The notes under the pieces are model-generated. The model did no database searches. It had not been told where the DNA came from and was given only the letters and a program-made list of their open reading frames with translations. Source: Sesamum alatum (Eukaryota; Streptophyta; Magnoliopsida; Lamiales; Pedaliaceae). From it: a DNA stretch of 64,000 nucleotides. Below, one piece after another: positions 11,770-22,600 of the stretch. The position numbers and the translations under genes are program-made. The stretch spans positions 12,090,001-12,154,000 of the forward strand of contig JACGWO010000003.1 in the NCBI GenBank assembly GCA_034509735.1, written 5' to 3'. Every line of letters begins with the position of its first letter. Within the stretch, counting starts at the first letter, position 1.

Positions 11770-13952
11770 TGAAGGACAAGCGGATCCGCCCGGGAGCGCA
11801 AGCGGAAGCGAGAAAGCGAGAAATGGTGCGTAAATTTAAATCTAATTTAAATAAACGAATCCCAAGGGGTGTACCCTTGGGTGCTCAACCGGGCATTCGA
11901 TGTAGGATGTGTAAATATTAGATATGTATATTAAACACATAGGGCATAGATATATACATAAAATCAATCAAAGCGTAACAAAACCGTTACCTTTGATTGT
12001 ATAGCGTGTGCTCCCGGCTACTTGCGGTGTTCCTTCTCCGGAATGCTCACGAAATCCAAACGTATGGATTCTCCAAAGGTGATCCACACCACACCGGAAG
12101 AAACGCACGTTCTTCTTGCTAGAAAAGAACGTGTTTAAGAAGAAATCGGTTTAAGAGAAGAACGCTATGAATTAGTGCTCTCTTAAACCTACTTTGTTCT
12201 TCCTCTTGATTCAAACCAAGTGAAGAACACAAGTGAAAGGGGGAGGAGAAAACCGAGAGTTAGAGAGGGAGAGGAGATCCGATTTTTTCTTTCTTCTTTT
12301 TCCTAGAAAAAGATGAATAATGAATCACAAATTACTTGGTGTTGTATATTCTAATATATATACATAATTAATATAATTATTGGAATGTGTCTAGGTTCAT
12401 CCAAGGATGTCTAGATTCATTCCAATCAATCACCATCAATTCTTTAATCAAGCCTACCAAAATTTATGGTATGATCAAATCATACCAAAAGGGAAGAGCT
12501 TGATTGGAGTTGATTTGTCTATTTCCAAAAGAGATAAGTCAACATACCACCTAGCATGAAACATGGCTGATTTTGCTTCCTCCAAGGGAGCATTTCGGCC
12601 ATGCTTAATATGGGAAGAAGTCCAACTTCTTCCTATTCAATAATAGGAATTATTTCTCCTCTCCGGTCAAAGTTTAACAGACCGGGTTTTATCGTAATCC
12701 AATTACGTTGAACCCAACATTAAATCCAATTTAATGTCCACTTAAATTATTCCCGTTGATTTTTTAATCCAATTAAAATATCTAACATCTCAACTTTCCA
12801 TATTTAATCGAAAATCCAATTTTACCGATTAAACGAGGGCCCGATACAATATCTGTCCGTCCATCCGATGGACTATCCCTTAAGTAATCCAATTACTTAT
12901 TTATCCTTCGAGATTGACTCCAAGTCAATCTCTCAACCTCCTCGGTGATTTGTGTGTGACCCTTTAGGTTCACCCTCAGCTAGACTTGGGCCCGTGTCCT
13001 ACAAGGGCCCGTTACCATGGGTGGCCGTCTAGGAACGGTCCATGTCACTAGAGACTAGGTGAATTGGCGTGAACATTTAGGCGCCGATTCCGTACGGGTA
13101 CGATCCTTCCGTCTACCGTCTCCCGGCTTTAGTCTAGGGTATGGAATTGGGCGTCGGTTCCCATCCTTGACTAGGCATCTATGCTTAATACTCGAGACCA
13201 TGTATGCTTCATTGCATCCACACAAGAAACCATTTCCTGTTCGACCAACCACTGTGGCCACAGCTTTAAACAGCATGAACGTGTCTCCGAGCGCATAGGA
13301 GATACCTCTGTCACATACTGACAGGGGACGGATCCTCTTCTTGGAATCCACCGTCCTCGCTACACATTCCGACTGCACTGGACAAGGCTTATGATGATCA
13401 TCTTACAGAATGATCACCTCTCGCCAGATCCAAGATACAACCGTCCTGTGCACGCGACTGCCATGATTCCTCAAGTCTGAGGATTACTCCCGTACTATCG
13501 GAACCGGGAAAAATCCAATCATACCGACCAAGCCTCCAAGGCTTCCATATGATGATCCCCGCGAGTCAGTCCAGTCAGCTCGACCCCAGTCGACCAACCC
13601 ATCAAGATCGTGTAGGCGTCCCACGACTCATCCAATGAACACGACTCTTGACGCAAGTCTCAATAGGACTCTCGATGCCCTGTCTCGAGGTCCTCGAGTT
13701 GGAACGTTTCAGACCCAACTCTTAATCAGTTGGTTTCATGACCACCATCCAATGCGTGGCCCAGCTGCACGAATTGTTATCCATGGTCTGTGGGCTTTGT
13801 TGCGATATAAGTTAAACACCGTTTTAACAAATGTGAAATGAGCGCAACAAAGTAAGCACAAGAAGTCACATAATAATATTACATTTACATCGAGTTGTAT
13901 AATAGGGTACAAATCGCCAAACCTATTGGCTTTCTGGTCACCTATTCTAACA
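11770..13952 (-). repeat. 5' LTR of the complete copia element
   Basis: A 2183-bp repeat with the same ends as the 3' LTR. The conserved block lies at about 12940-12995. Comparison with the partner over about 13060-13620 shows scattered substitutions, about 3-4% by eye. A TA-rich region near 12345-12370 could hold the promoter, but I cannot identify the transcription start. Confidence 0.93.
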
Positions 13953-13957
13953 ATGTG
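13953..13957. repeat. Target-site duplication ATGTG, right copy
   Basis: Matches 4163-4167 and closes the copia insertion. The sequence after it (GTCAGGTGTAAATG...) continues the pre-insertion host locus. Confidence 0.9.
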
Positions 13958-14539
13958 GTCAGGTGTAAATGAAGATTTTAGAAGGGGTGTAAGTCTAATT
14001 TCAAAATTTTTTAGGGGGAAAGTGTAATTTTCATTTTCAAAGGAGTCTAAGTGTAATTAATCCTAAAATAATATAAATTTAAAATTATATAAAAAAAACA
14101 AAAAAAATCCATGTCATCGCCTTATTCCTAACACCCCCAGCTTCACCCAGCCCCCCACCCTTCCCTAGCGTCTCCTCCCCCCCCCCCCCCCCCCCCTCCG
14201 GTTCCCCCCGCTTTAGCTCTCTCTATATATATATATTTAAAATATATATTTACATATTTATATTTTATATTTAAGAATATGCATATATTTATATATACAA
14301 TATAAACGAATTTTAGATTGGGTCATTCGTTGAAAATCAAATAAATTAGATCGTTGATTTATACTCCAAAATATGAGAAAAAATCGCATCTAGGGAGCAT
14401 GGATGACCTCGCAATTTCAGGGGCTTTTTTGTATTATTTTTGAAATATCAAGGAGATAGATTGATACTTTTTTTTCATTGGGGGTTTTCTTAACAATATT
14501 GATAACACAAGTACATTGTTTCATTTCTTTTTACTAGTA
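13958..14539. other. Intergenic AT-rich sequence with a 20-base C run
   Basis: No gene seen. It contains MITE-like text (GGGTGTAAGTCTAATTT and similar) near 13975-14070, an uninterrupted run of 20 C at 14177-14196 and a TA-rich stretch at 14220-14310. The C run may be a polymerase or assembly weak point. Confidence 0.5.
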
Positions 14540-14830
14540 CTAGTCGGCATGGGACGTCGATCCTGCATGCATATACTAAATAATTTATTATGCTTTAAAA
14601 TATATTATAAATAATGGTAAAATATATAAACTAACACATCACGTTAAAACAAAGAAGGAAAGAAAGAAAGAAAACTAATTTATCAATTAATATAAAATTT
14701 GGAAAGTTGAATAAAGTAGTTATCATATCAGTTGAGGGTTATTTTTTGCATTGCAAAAAAATGATGTGGCGGTTTCATTAACTGCTATTGTGAGTTAAAA
14801 AAATGGTTTCTTTTATATAATAAAAATAGA
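14540..14830 (-). mobile_element. Short non-autonomous Helitron-like element, copy 1
   Basis: In minus orientation it begins with a TCTAT-type start followed by ATTATATAAAAGAAACC and ends with GCATGCAGGATCGACG...CTAG, then T. That is the 5'-TC and 3'-CTAG arrangement of Helitrons. The same roughly 290-bp sequence recurs at 18403-18685, 29160-29446 and 44328-44617 with similar ends. Confidence 0.6.
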
Positions 14831-14867
14831 TAAATAAAAGAGGGCAAATAATTTTTTTGCTACAGTT

Positions 14868-16262
14868 AAAAAAGGTCATTATCGTTTTTGGTACTATTAA
14901 ACACAAAAACACGCCTTTTTGGTCCCAAGTTAACGGCAAAGGCCATGTGTCATGCACATGGCCGTTAATGACTGTTAACTTTTGTTGGCTCACGTGATAC
15001 CCTGATTAATGGGACCAAAAAAATTCAAGAAAAATGCTTTTTGGTACCATTAAAAAAACAACCCTTTTGACCAACTTTAACCACAAACTATGCGGATATT
15101 GTTTTCTTATTACAAAAATGAAAGGGGAATTTTATTTTAATATATATAATAAAATAACTTTAAAAAATTATAATGATTTGTATTTCAAATATTTTTTAGG
15201 ATCTATTTTACTATTTTTGAAAAAAAAAATTAATAACTTTTACCACAAACTATAACCAAAAAATTATTATTTAAAAAAAATACTAGATCAATTTTAGTTT
15301 TATATAAATAATAAATTAATTTAAATTATAATTATTTACATTTGAGATAAAGTCTAGCGTCTTTTTATTATTTTTTGAAATTAAATTATTATTTGATCTA
15401 AAAATATTTTAATAAACTTTTAAGAAAATATATTCAAAAAATTTTATTTTAATATATGTCATAAAATAAATTGAAATTTAAAATTATTTTATTTTAGATC
15501 ATTTCTAGGATCTTTTTATTATTTTTGAAATTGAATTGTTATTTAGTCTAAAAATATATTAATATTTGACAACAAACTGTGTCAAATAATTTTTTTAAAA
15601 AATAGAAGTATTAGATAAATTTTATTTTTATATAAATTATAAATTCAATTTTTAATAAAATTATTAGATAAATTTATTTTCTTGTAAATAAATAATTAAT
15701 TGAAATAATTATTATCTATCTTTTAGATAAATTCGAGCATCTTTTAATTATTTTTCAAAATTGAATTATATAATACTTTTATTCCAAAAATAAATTTTAT
15801 TTCTTATAATTTGTGATCAAATATTAGAATATTTTTAGACCAAATAATAATTCAATTTTCAAAAATAGTAAAAAAATCCTAAAATTAATCGTGAAATACA
15901 AATAATTTTAATTTAAAGCTATTTTATTATATATATTAAAATAAAATTTTGTAACATTTTTATTTTTGTAAAAAGAAAAAAAATATTCTTATAGTTTGTG
16001 GTCAAACTTGCTCAAAATATTTTTTACCTCTTAATGGTACCAAAAAAATATTTTTTCCTATGTTTTTTTTTTTTTTGTACCATTAAACATGGCTCCTCAT
16101 ATGACCCAACAGGGGTTAACGGCCGTTAACGATCATATGCAAAGCACATGGCCTCCGTCGTTAACTTGGGACCGGAAAGATGTATTTTTTAATGGTACCA
16201 AAAGCAACACTTGTCACAATTATGATACCAAAAACGATAATGACATTTTTAATGGTACCCAA
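14868..16262. mobile_element. 1.4-kb foldback element
   Basis: The left end (about 14868-15055) matches the reverse complement of the right end (about 16035-16262). Both contain the phrases TCATTATCGTTTTTGGTA, GGTCCCAAGTTAACG and AGGCCATGTG in opposite orientation. The pairing continues inward: ACCACAAACTAT near 15080 pairs with ATAGTTTGTGGT near 15992, followed by matching AT-rich text. No coding region is credible. It lies just upstream of the ABIL gene. Confidence 0.7.
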
Positions 16263-16434
16263 AAACAAAATATTTCAAATAAAAGATTGATATGCGAAAA
16301 GCAACAAACAACGCTGGACATTTTCCCCGTAAAACAAAATTCGTTGGTGCAAGCAAGTTATAAAAAGAGAGAAACAAAAGATCACGGGCCACCTGAAAGA
16401 TTTAGGTTCGCGATGTTGTTTCTTCTAACCTGAC

Positions 16435-16650
16435 AAAATCCTCGAACTGCAAAGAGAATCTCTGTTAATTGTGTTATTGGCTGCTTCTCCCTCTCTCAAT
16501 TCTGCCATCAAATATTCACTTGAACACAAACAGACACAGGAAAAAGTTAACATCAAGAATCACGAGACCCCCAATCACCGACTTCTCCATCCACACAGAT
16601 ATATATATATATATATATATACATAAGTTTTAATCTGTTCAAAAAGCATT
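16435..16650 (+). promoter_or_regulatory. Putative 5' region and leader of the ABIL gene
   Basis: A CT-rich stretch at 16480-16510 resembles a plant 5' UTR, and a TA dinucleotide run at about 16600-16622 ends 29 bases before the start codon. I cannot fix the transcription start. The foldback ending near 16262 leaves under 400 bases of unique upstream sequence. Confidence 0.35.
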
Positions 16651-19600
16651 ATGGAAAAGCGAAGAATAAAACAGGATGACTCCAACAGTGCTTTGGTTGA
16701 TAATGCAAAACTGTTGGAGAAATCTCTGCAAGTCCGTCATGTTTTTTCACATTATGCATATCAGTCTTTTATTCAAGTTCTTTTATAATAAACTCATTTT
16801 GGGCCTGTAAATAACTGCAGGAGCTGAGGGAATTCAGCTCTCAGGTTTACCAAGCTGCTGATTATTGTGAAACAAGTTTCTTAAAGACAGAAGACAAGAG
16901 AAAGTAAGTATTTTTCTCAAGTATTTATTTTCGGATTTAATGCAATTTACCTCCATATGATATTGTACACGAGCAAATTACCCCTATATAAAAAATAGCA
17001 ATTTACGTTCCTTGATAGGAAGGTAAATGTTTCATTTTAAAAAAGAAAGTGGAAGGAAATTGATTCATTTTTTTTTTTTAAAAAAAAAAGAGAAATAAAT
17101 TGTTATTTATTTCTCACAATGGGTAAATTGCTCATTTATAATATCACGGGGGATTACTTGCATTTTTCCTATTTATTTTCGGTACCTGAAACTTGTTCAG
17201 TTCCATGACTATAATCTGCACTCTACTTCTACATTTATATACTCGTCTGTCCTTAATTATATATGTGCATCTATATATTGTATTTTTTGGGTAGGGGTGC
17301 AAGTCGACTCGAGCCTACTCGATATTTGGAGCTCAACTCGAGCCTGCTTGTTTGCACCTGAGCATGCACAGCTAGTCTTTTAAGCTGATACTGATTTTTA
17401 CAATCTGTTCTTTTTGGGTAAAATTAAATAAATAATATAAAAAAATAAAAATTATACCCTTTAATTATTTAAGCGAATGGAGAGTCATTCCCCGGTTTCA
17501 AAATTAAAAGTTAAAAAAAGAAATTTATTGCACAGAAGCCGATGTCACAGACACCGACTTCTTTGCTTGTCAGCTTACCTTTTGTAAGGTAGTTTTTTAT
17601 TTTATTTTACTTTTTTTTTTGTGTTTTATAATGAATAGGTTTTAGTTATTATTAAGAAAAAATAACTTCTTAATTCTTACTCAATAATATATTTATTATT
17701 TTATTTATATTATATACAAAAAATTGATAAAAATAATATTGAGTGTGTTTATTAATATTGTGTATAAAGAATTGAACACAATGTGTGCTTTTCTCGATAT
17801 AACGACACCATTCCAATTTTAATAAATTTATACTATTATATAAAAGAAACCCCTATTTTACTTTCAAATAGCAATTAATGACACCGCCGCACCACTTTTT
17901 TGTAATGCTAAAAAAAACACTCAACTGATATGATAACTACTTTATTCAACTTTCCAAATTTATATTAATTGATAAATTAGTTTTTTCTTTAATAATAATA
18001 ACAAGTTGCGGTTGGGTAATAGTTATTAATATAATAAAAAATAATAATAACTAAATCAAATATTTTTTTATAAATCAAATAATATTTAGTTATTATTGTT
18101 TTTTATTATATTACTATCTATTAATTAAATAGTATTAAATAATGATTAATGGTTAGTAAAATCACGTAATATTTTGATTTAATGGAAATAACATATAGTA
18201 AATATGAAGAAATTAATACACCCAACCTCAATTTTTTATTATTATTAAAGAAAAAACTAATTTATCAATTAATATAAAATTTAGAAAGTTGAATAAAGTA
18301 GTTATCATATCAGTTAAGGGTTATTTTTGGCATTACAAAATAGTGGTGCGGCGGTGTCATTAACAACCATTTGGGAGTAAAATAGGGGTTTCTTTTATAT
18401 AACTAGCTGTTGTGGCACGCCGTTCCTGCGTGCATATAATAAATATTATTTTGCACTTTAAAATATATTATTATTATAAATAAGATCAAAATATAAATCA
18501 TTACATCACATTAAAAAAATAAAAGAAAAAAAAATAATTTATTAATTAGTGAAACTTTGGAAGTTAAATAAGTTGGTTATAATATCGGTTGAAGGGCATA
18601 TTTGACCTTGCAAAAAATGGTGCAACGGTGTAAGTAACTGCCGTTTGTGAGTGTGGAGGGGTTTTTCTTTATATAATAGTATAGATTAAAAAAATAAAAA
18701 AATTAATTTATTATTAGTGAAACTTTGGAAGTTAAATAAGTTAGTTATAATATCGGTTGAAGGGCATATTTGACCTCGCAAAAAATGGTACAGCGGTGTA
18801 AGTAACCGCCATTTGTGAGTGTGGAGGGGGTTTTCTTTATATAATAGTATAGATAGTATAGATTTATTAAAAATTTGAATGGTGTCGTTATATCGAGAAA
18901 AGCAAGCATTGTGTTCAATTTTTTATACACAATATTAATAAACACACTCAATATTATTTTTATCAATTTTTTGTATATAATATAAATAAAATAATAAATA
19001 TATTATTGAGTAAGAATTAAGAAGTTATTTTTTACTAATAATAACTAAAACCTATTCATTATAAAACACAAAACAAAAAAACAAAATAAAAAATTACCTT
19101 ACAAAAAGGTAAGCTGACAAGCACAGAAATCGGTGTCTGTGACACCGGCTTCTGTGCAGTAAATTTTTCTTTTTTTACTTTCAATTCTGAAACCAGGGTA
19201 TGACACCCATAATTAAAGGGTGTATTTCCACCCTATTTTTGTAATTTTTATGTTTTTTTATATTATTTATTTAATTTTACTTTTTTTTTTTTGTATTATC
19301 TGGCAAGTGAATGAGTTTTATTATGATAAATTAATGAAGAACGAAGGTAATATGAACACACAATTTATGTGGTTTGACTAATTAACTGCAATCCTATGGG
19401 CAAATCTGGGGTTATAAGCTATTTACTCCTGTAAAAGTGGAAATCTGCGGACGAAACCCCTATAAAAAGAAAGGCTTAAAAGGCAATTTTCATCCACTGA
19501 GTATAGCCAAATCCGGTTTTAATTCATTAACTTTTTAGAATTTCAAAATAGTCCTCTAACTTTTGAAATTGTTCGATTTTGAGACACTAGTCGCCTAATT

Positions 19601-22600
19601 TTGTTCAAAGTCGCCCGAAAATTGCATCAGAATCTGATGTTAGCATTTCAAATTGAGGAAAACGATTTAATTGGTTAAATCTATAAGATGTGGCAATTAC
19701 ATGACTTTAATAAAATAAAATAAAATGCAACATGGCTTAATTATATATACATAATTAAATAGCAATTATATAGTTTTAACTAATTTAAAATATCATTATT
19801 TAAATATATTTTGATATATTTAAAATAAAAATTATTAATTAAATATCAAATAGAAAAAAAAGTATATAAAATTTTTAAATTGTATTATTTAATATAAGTA
19901 ATATTTATCATTATATGTATTTAAAATAAAAATATATTTTTCATGAATTTTAGAATTTAAAAAATTCAAAATATTTTTACTTAATCTTTAAGAAAATAAA
20001 AAATTACATCTATATCTAATTATATATAGATGTAATAAAAATTGGGCATTTTGATATATATGTAATAAAAATTTTGATATATCTTTTTTTCAATTTGATA
20101 TTAAATAAATATGTTTATAATAAATATCTTTAAATAAATTTTTATTAAATTAGTTAATATTATATAATTGTTATTTAATTATGTATATATTAATTAAGCC
20201 ATATCACATTTTTTTTTATTAAAGTCATGTAATTGCCACATCTTGTAGATTTAACCAATAAAATCGTTTTCCCCAATTTGAAATGCCACATCAGATTCCG
20301 GTACAATTTTCCGATGACTTTGGACAAAATCCGGCAACTAGTTTCCCAAAATCGTGCAATTTCAAAAGTTAGAGGGCCATTTTGGAACCCTAGAAAGTTA
20401 ATGAACTAAAACAGGATTTGGCTATAGTTAGTGGATGAAATTTCCCTTTAAGCCAAAAAGAAATTATGAAAACTCTTTCGTAAAAAAGAAAAGGGATAAT
20501 TACATTTACACTCGCCGACCAATAGTTTGTTTACACAAACCACCCCTGCCTTTTGCATAATTACAGAAACCACCTCTAACAACCAAAAGATAGAGGTAAT
20601 TTGTGTAATTAATAATCTTAACATTTTTAGGGGGTGTATGTGTAATTCAAAAAGTATGGGGTGATTTGTGTAAATGCAGTTGTATTTTTTATGGATGTAT
20701 ATATGATTATCCAAAAAGTATTAGTGATTTGTGTAAATAGATCATAGGTTAGAAAGTATAAATATAATTATCCCAAAAGAAAAAAGAAGCAGAAAATTCC
20801 TGAGCCAACAAAACTAAAATGTATTAACTGCCTTGAAAAGATTATAGAGACGATGATATTCTCTCACATAAACCTCATGCACCCCTCTTCGACATTGAAT
20901 ACAAAGTAAGATGAATCATAATTTCGATCCAAATACGAAAAATCTCAAATTGAGGGAATCTTATAGCCTTATTTTTAAAAGTTCAAAGTTCGAATTGCCG
21001 TTTTCTTGTTCATGGAGATTTTTTCACTTATTAGTATTTTTGCAAGAGAACATGTTGCATTTAGCCCAAATTACTAAGTTTGAATGAAACTCAAGATGTG
21101 TTGGGCGGCGCCCGGCCTGTCTAGGATTGGTTTGCCCCAATAAAAACAGCAAGTTGATTTGTCCCAAGCCCGCGATCGGGCTGGTCTTAGGTTAGGCTCC
21201 GTGCTAGTGGGCCAACCTGAGCTAGTGGGTTGGACATGCTACGCAATTTTTTTTAATAATGCATAATTTTATTTTTTTAAGTTGATTATATTAATAGGTT
21301 GTTTAAATTTTTATTTCACTATAAGAAAATAGGATATTAGGGACGGATTTTTTCGGCTTTGAAACTAACATTTTCGTCGCTAAAAATAAATATAGAGAGA
21401 AAGTCCGTTGCTGACTTAGTAGCTGAAGACCCCGTGGCTAAATTAGAGGAATTTCTGCCTCTAAAACAGAGACTGACATTTTCGTCACTAATTCTGCCGA
21501 AACTACAACATACTTTTTTTTAAAAAATAATATTTTCATGGATGGTCTTTGATCCTCACTAAAGACCAAACTTTTAATTGTTACTTCCATCTCCATTAAT
21601 CCAACTCTAAACCCGTCTCTAATAGGATTTCTATTTTTTGGCATAATTTTTTATTTCCATATCCAAATTAATATCCTACTAACATAATATCCAAATATAA
21701 CCAAATAATATCACAATCTGAACTCAATAAACCAATAACAATGAAAATAAATTAAGTCATAGTACAACCAACAATGGAAACAATGTGATAACACAATGAA
21801 CAACAACAGAAACTAAGTCATAATATGAACCAACGTCAAACCAAGTCAAATAAACTAAACATGCAAATAAGTCTAATATTCAAACCAAGTTGTTAGTTAA
21901 AACATTACAAGTAATTAGATCATTCCAACAATTGGTAACACCAAAATAACTAAGAGCAATTTCAAGCAGTTTTCTTCTCTACTTCTTTTCTTGAAAATTC
22001 TCTTCCATGCTTATAGTATTAGAACGTATATCCTCTACTGTTTGTGTTAATACATTAAGCTTCTCCCATATGCTTTGAATGTAGAATTAATTGAATTTGT
22101 ACTTGTAAATAACGAGTTACTCCTAAATTCATATAAACGCCACTTAGCAAGACCTCCAATTACGTCATACGAAGGTATCTAAAACAAATGTTAACTCAAA
22201 TTTTTGTGGGAGTTCCAGTCTGAACATAAAAGCAAATCATAAAGGTTCAATCAACAATCATCACATGCAGTCAGACTATAGACATTAATTTGGTGACTTG
22301 TCAGATTTACTTAGAAACTACTCAACAATCAAAAGGCAGCTTACGGAGAAGAAGCAAGAACTTGTTATAAGTTACGTAAATGTCATATTGCTACATCTCA
22401 TTTACACTTCCATTCCCTCAAGAAAGAATGTATAAGGGAACAGAAACAGCAATGAGAATTTTATCAAGTATGGAACAGAAACAACATTAATTCATTAATG
22501 GTCTTTATTTATTTTTTTTTCAAAATTTATTTTAAGTCTTATTTGAACTTGTTATTAACTAAGGGGTCGATTACTTTTATGGATGAAAAAAGTGGTGGAT

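Larger units (their letters stand above)
4168..13952 (-). mobile_element. Complete but coding-dead Ty1-copia retrotransposon
   Basis: A 9785-bp element on the minus strand in canonical order: 5' LTR 11770-13952, PBS 11756-11767, leader, gag 9033-9929, pol remnants about 6400-9020, PPT 6368-6379, 3' LTR 4168-6367. It is flanked by an exact 5-bp target duplication ATGTG at 4163-4167 and 13953-13957, so it is one undisturbed insertion. The two LTRs differ by only a few percent in the stretches I compared by eye, yet pol is heavily damaged and protease is absent. The integrase-before-reverse-transcriptase order makes it Ty1-copia. The large LTRs recall long-LTR lineages such as Angela, but I cannot assign the lineage without a tree. 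Confidence 0.93.
17415..19285. repeat. 1.9-kb inverted repeat inside ABIL intron 2
   Basis: The left arm (about 17415-17850) and right arm (about 18860-19285) are near-identical reverse complements. Matching landmarks include CAGAAGCCG near 17534 with CGGCTTCTGTG near 19146, AGCTTACCTTTTGTAAGG near 17571 with its complement near 19102, a TTGAGTGTGTTTATTAATAT phrase with its complement, and GATATAACGACACCATTC near 17795 with GAATGGTGTCG near 18878. The arms are about 430 bp and the loop (17850-18860) holds Helitron-like pieces in both orientations. It is spliced out of the ABIL pre-mRNA, where it could form a long double-stranded stem. Confidence 0.8.

Noticed and set aside
13055..13378. Repeated small minus-strand frames (MQSECVARTVD..., also at 1792 and 63261)
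   Set aside because: The same frame recurs in several LTR copies, but stops and indels differ among copies, and LTRs of this family show no other sign of coding. Recurrence reflects LTR homology.
14177..14196. 20-base C run (and 17-base G run at 59294-59310)
   Set aside because: Homopolymers of this length are more likely sequencing- or replication-prone tracts than functional sites. No surrounding feature supports a role.
16089..16433. 114-codon + strand frame upstream of the ABIL gene
   Set aside because: Its first half is the terminal inverted repeat of the 14868-16262 foldback, and no domain is visible.
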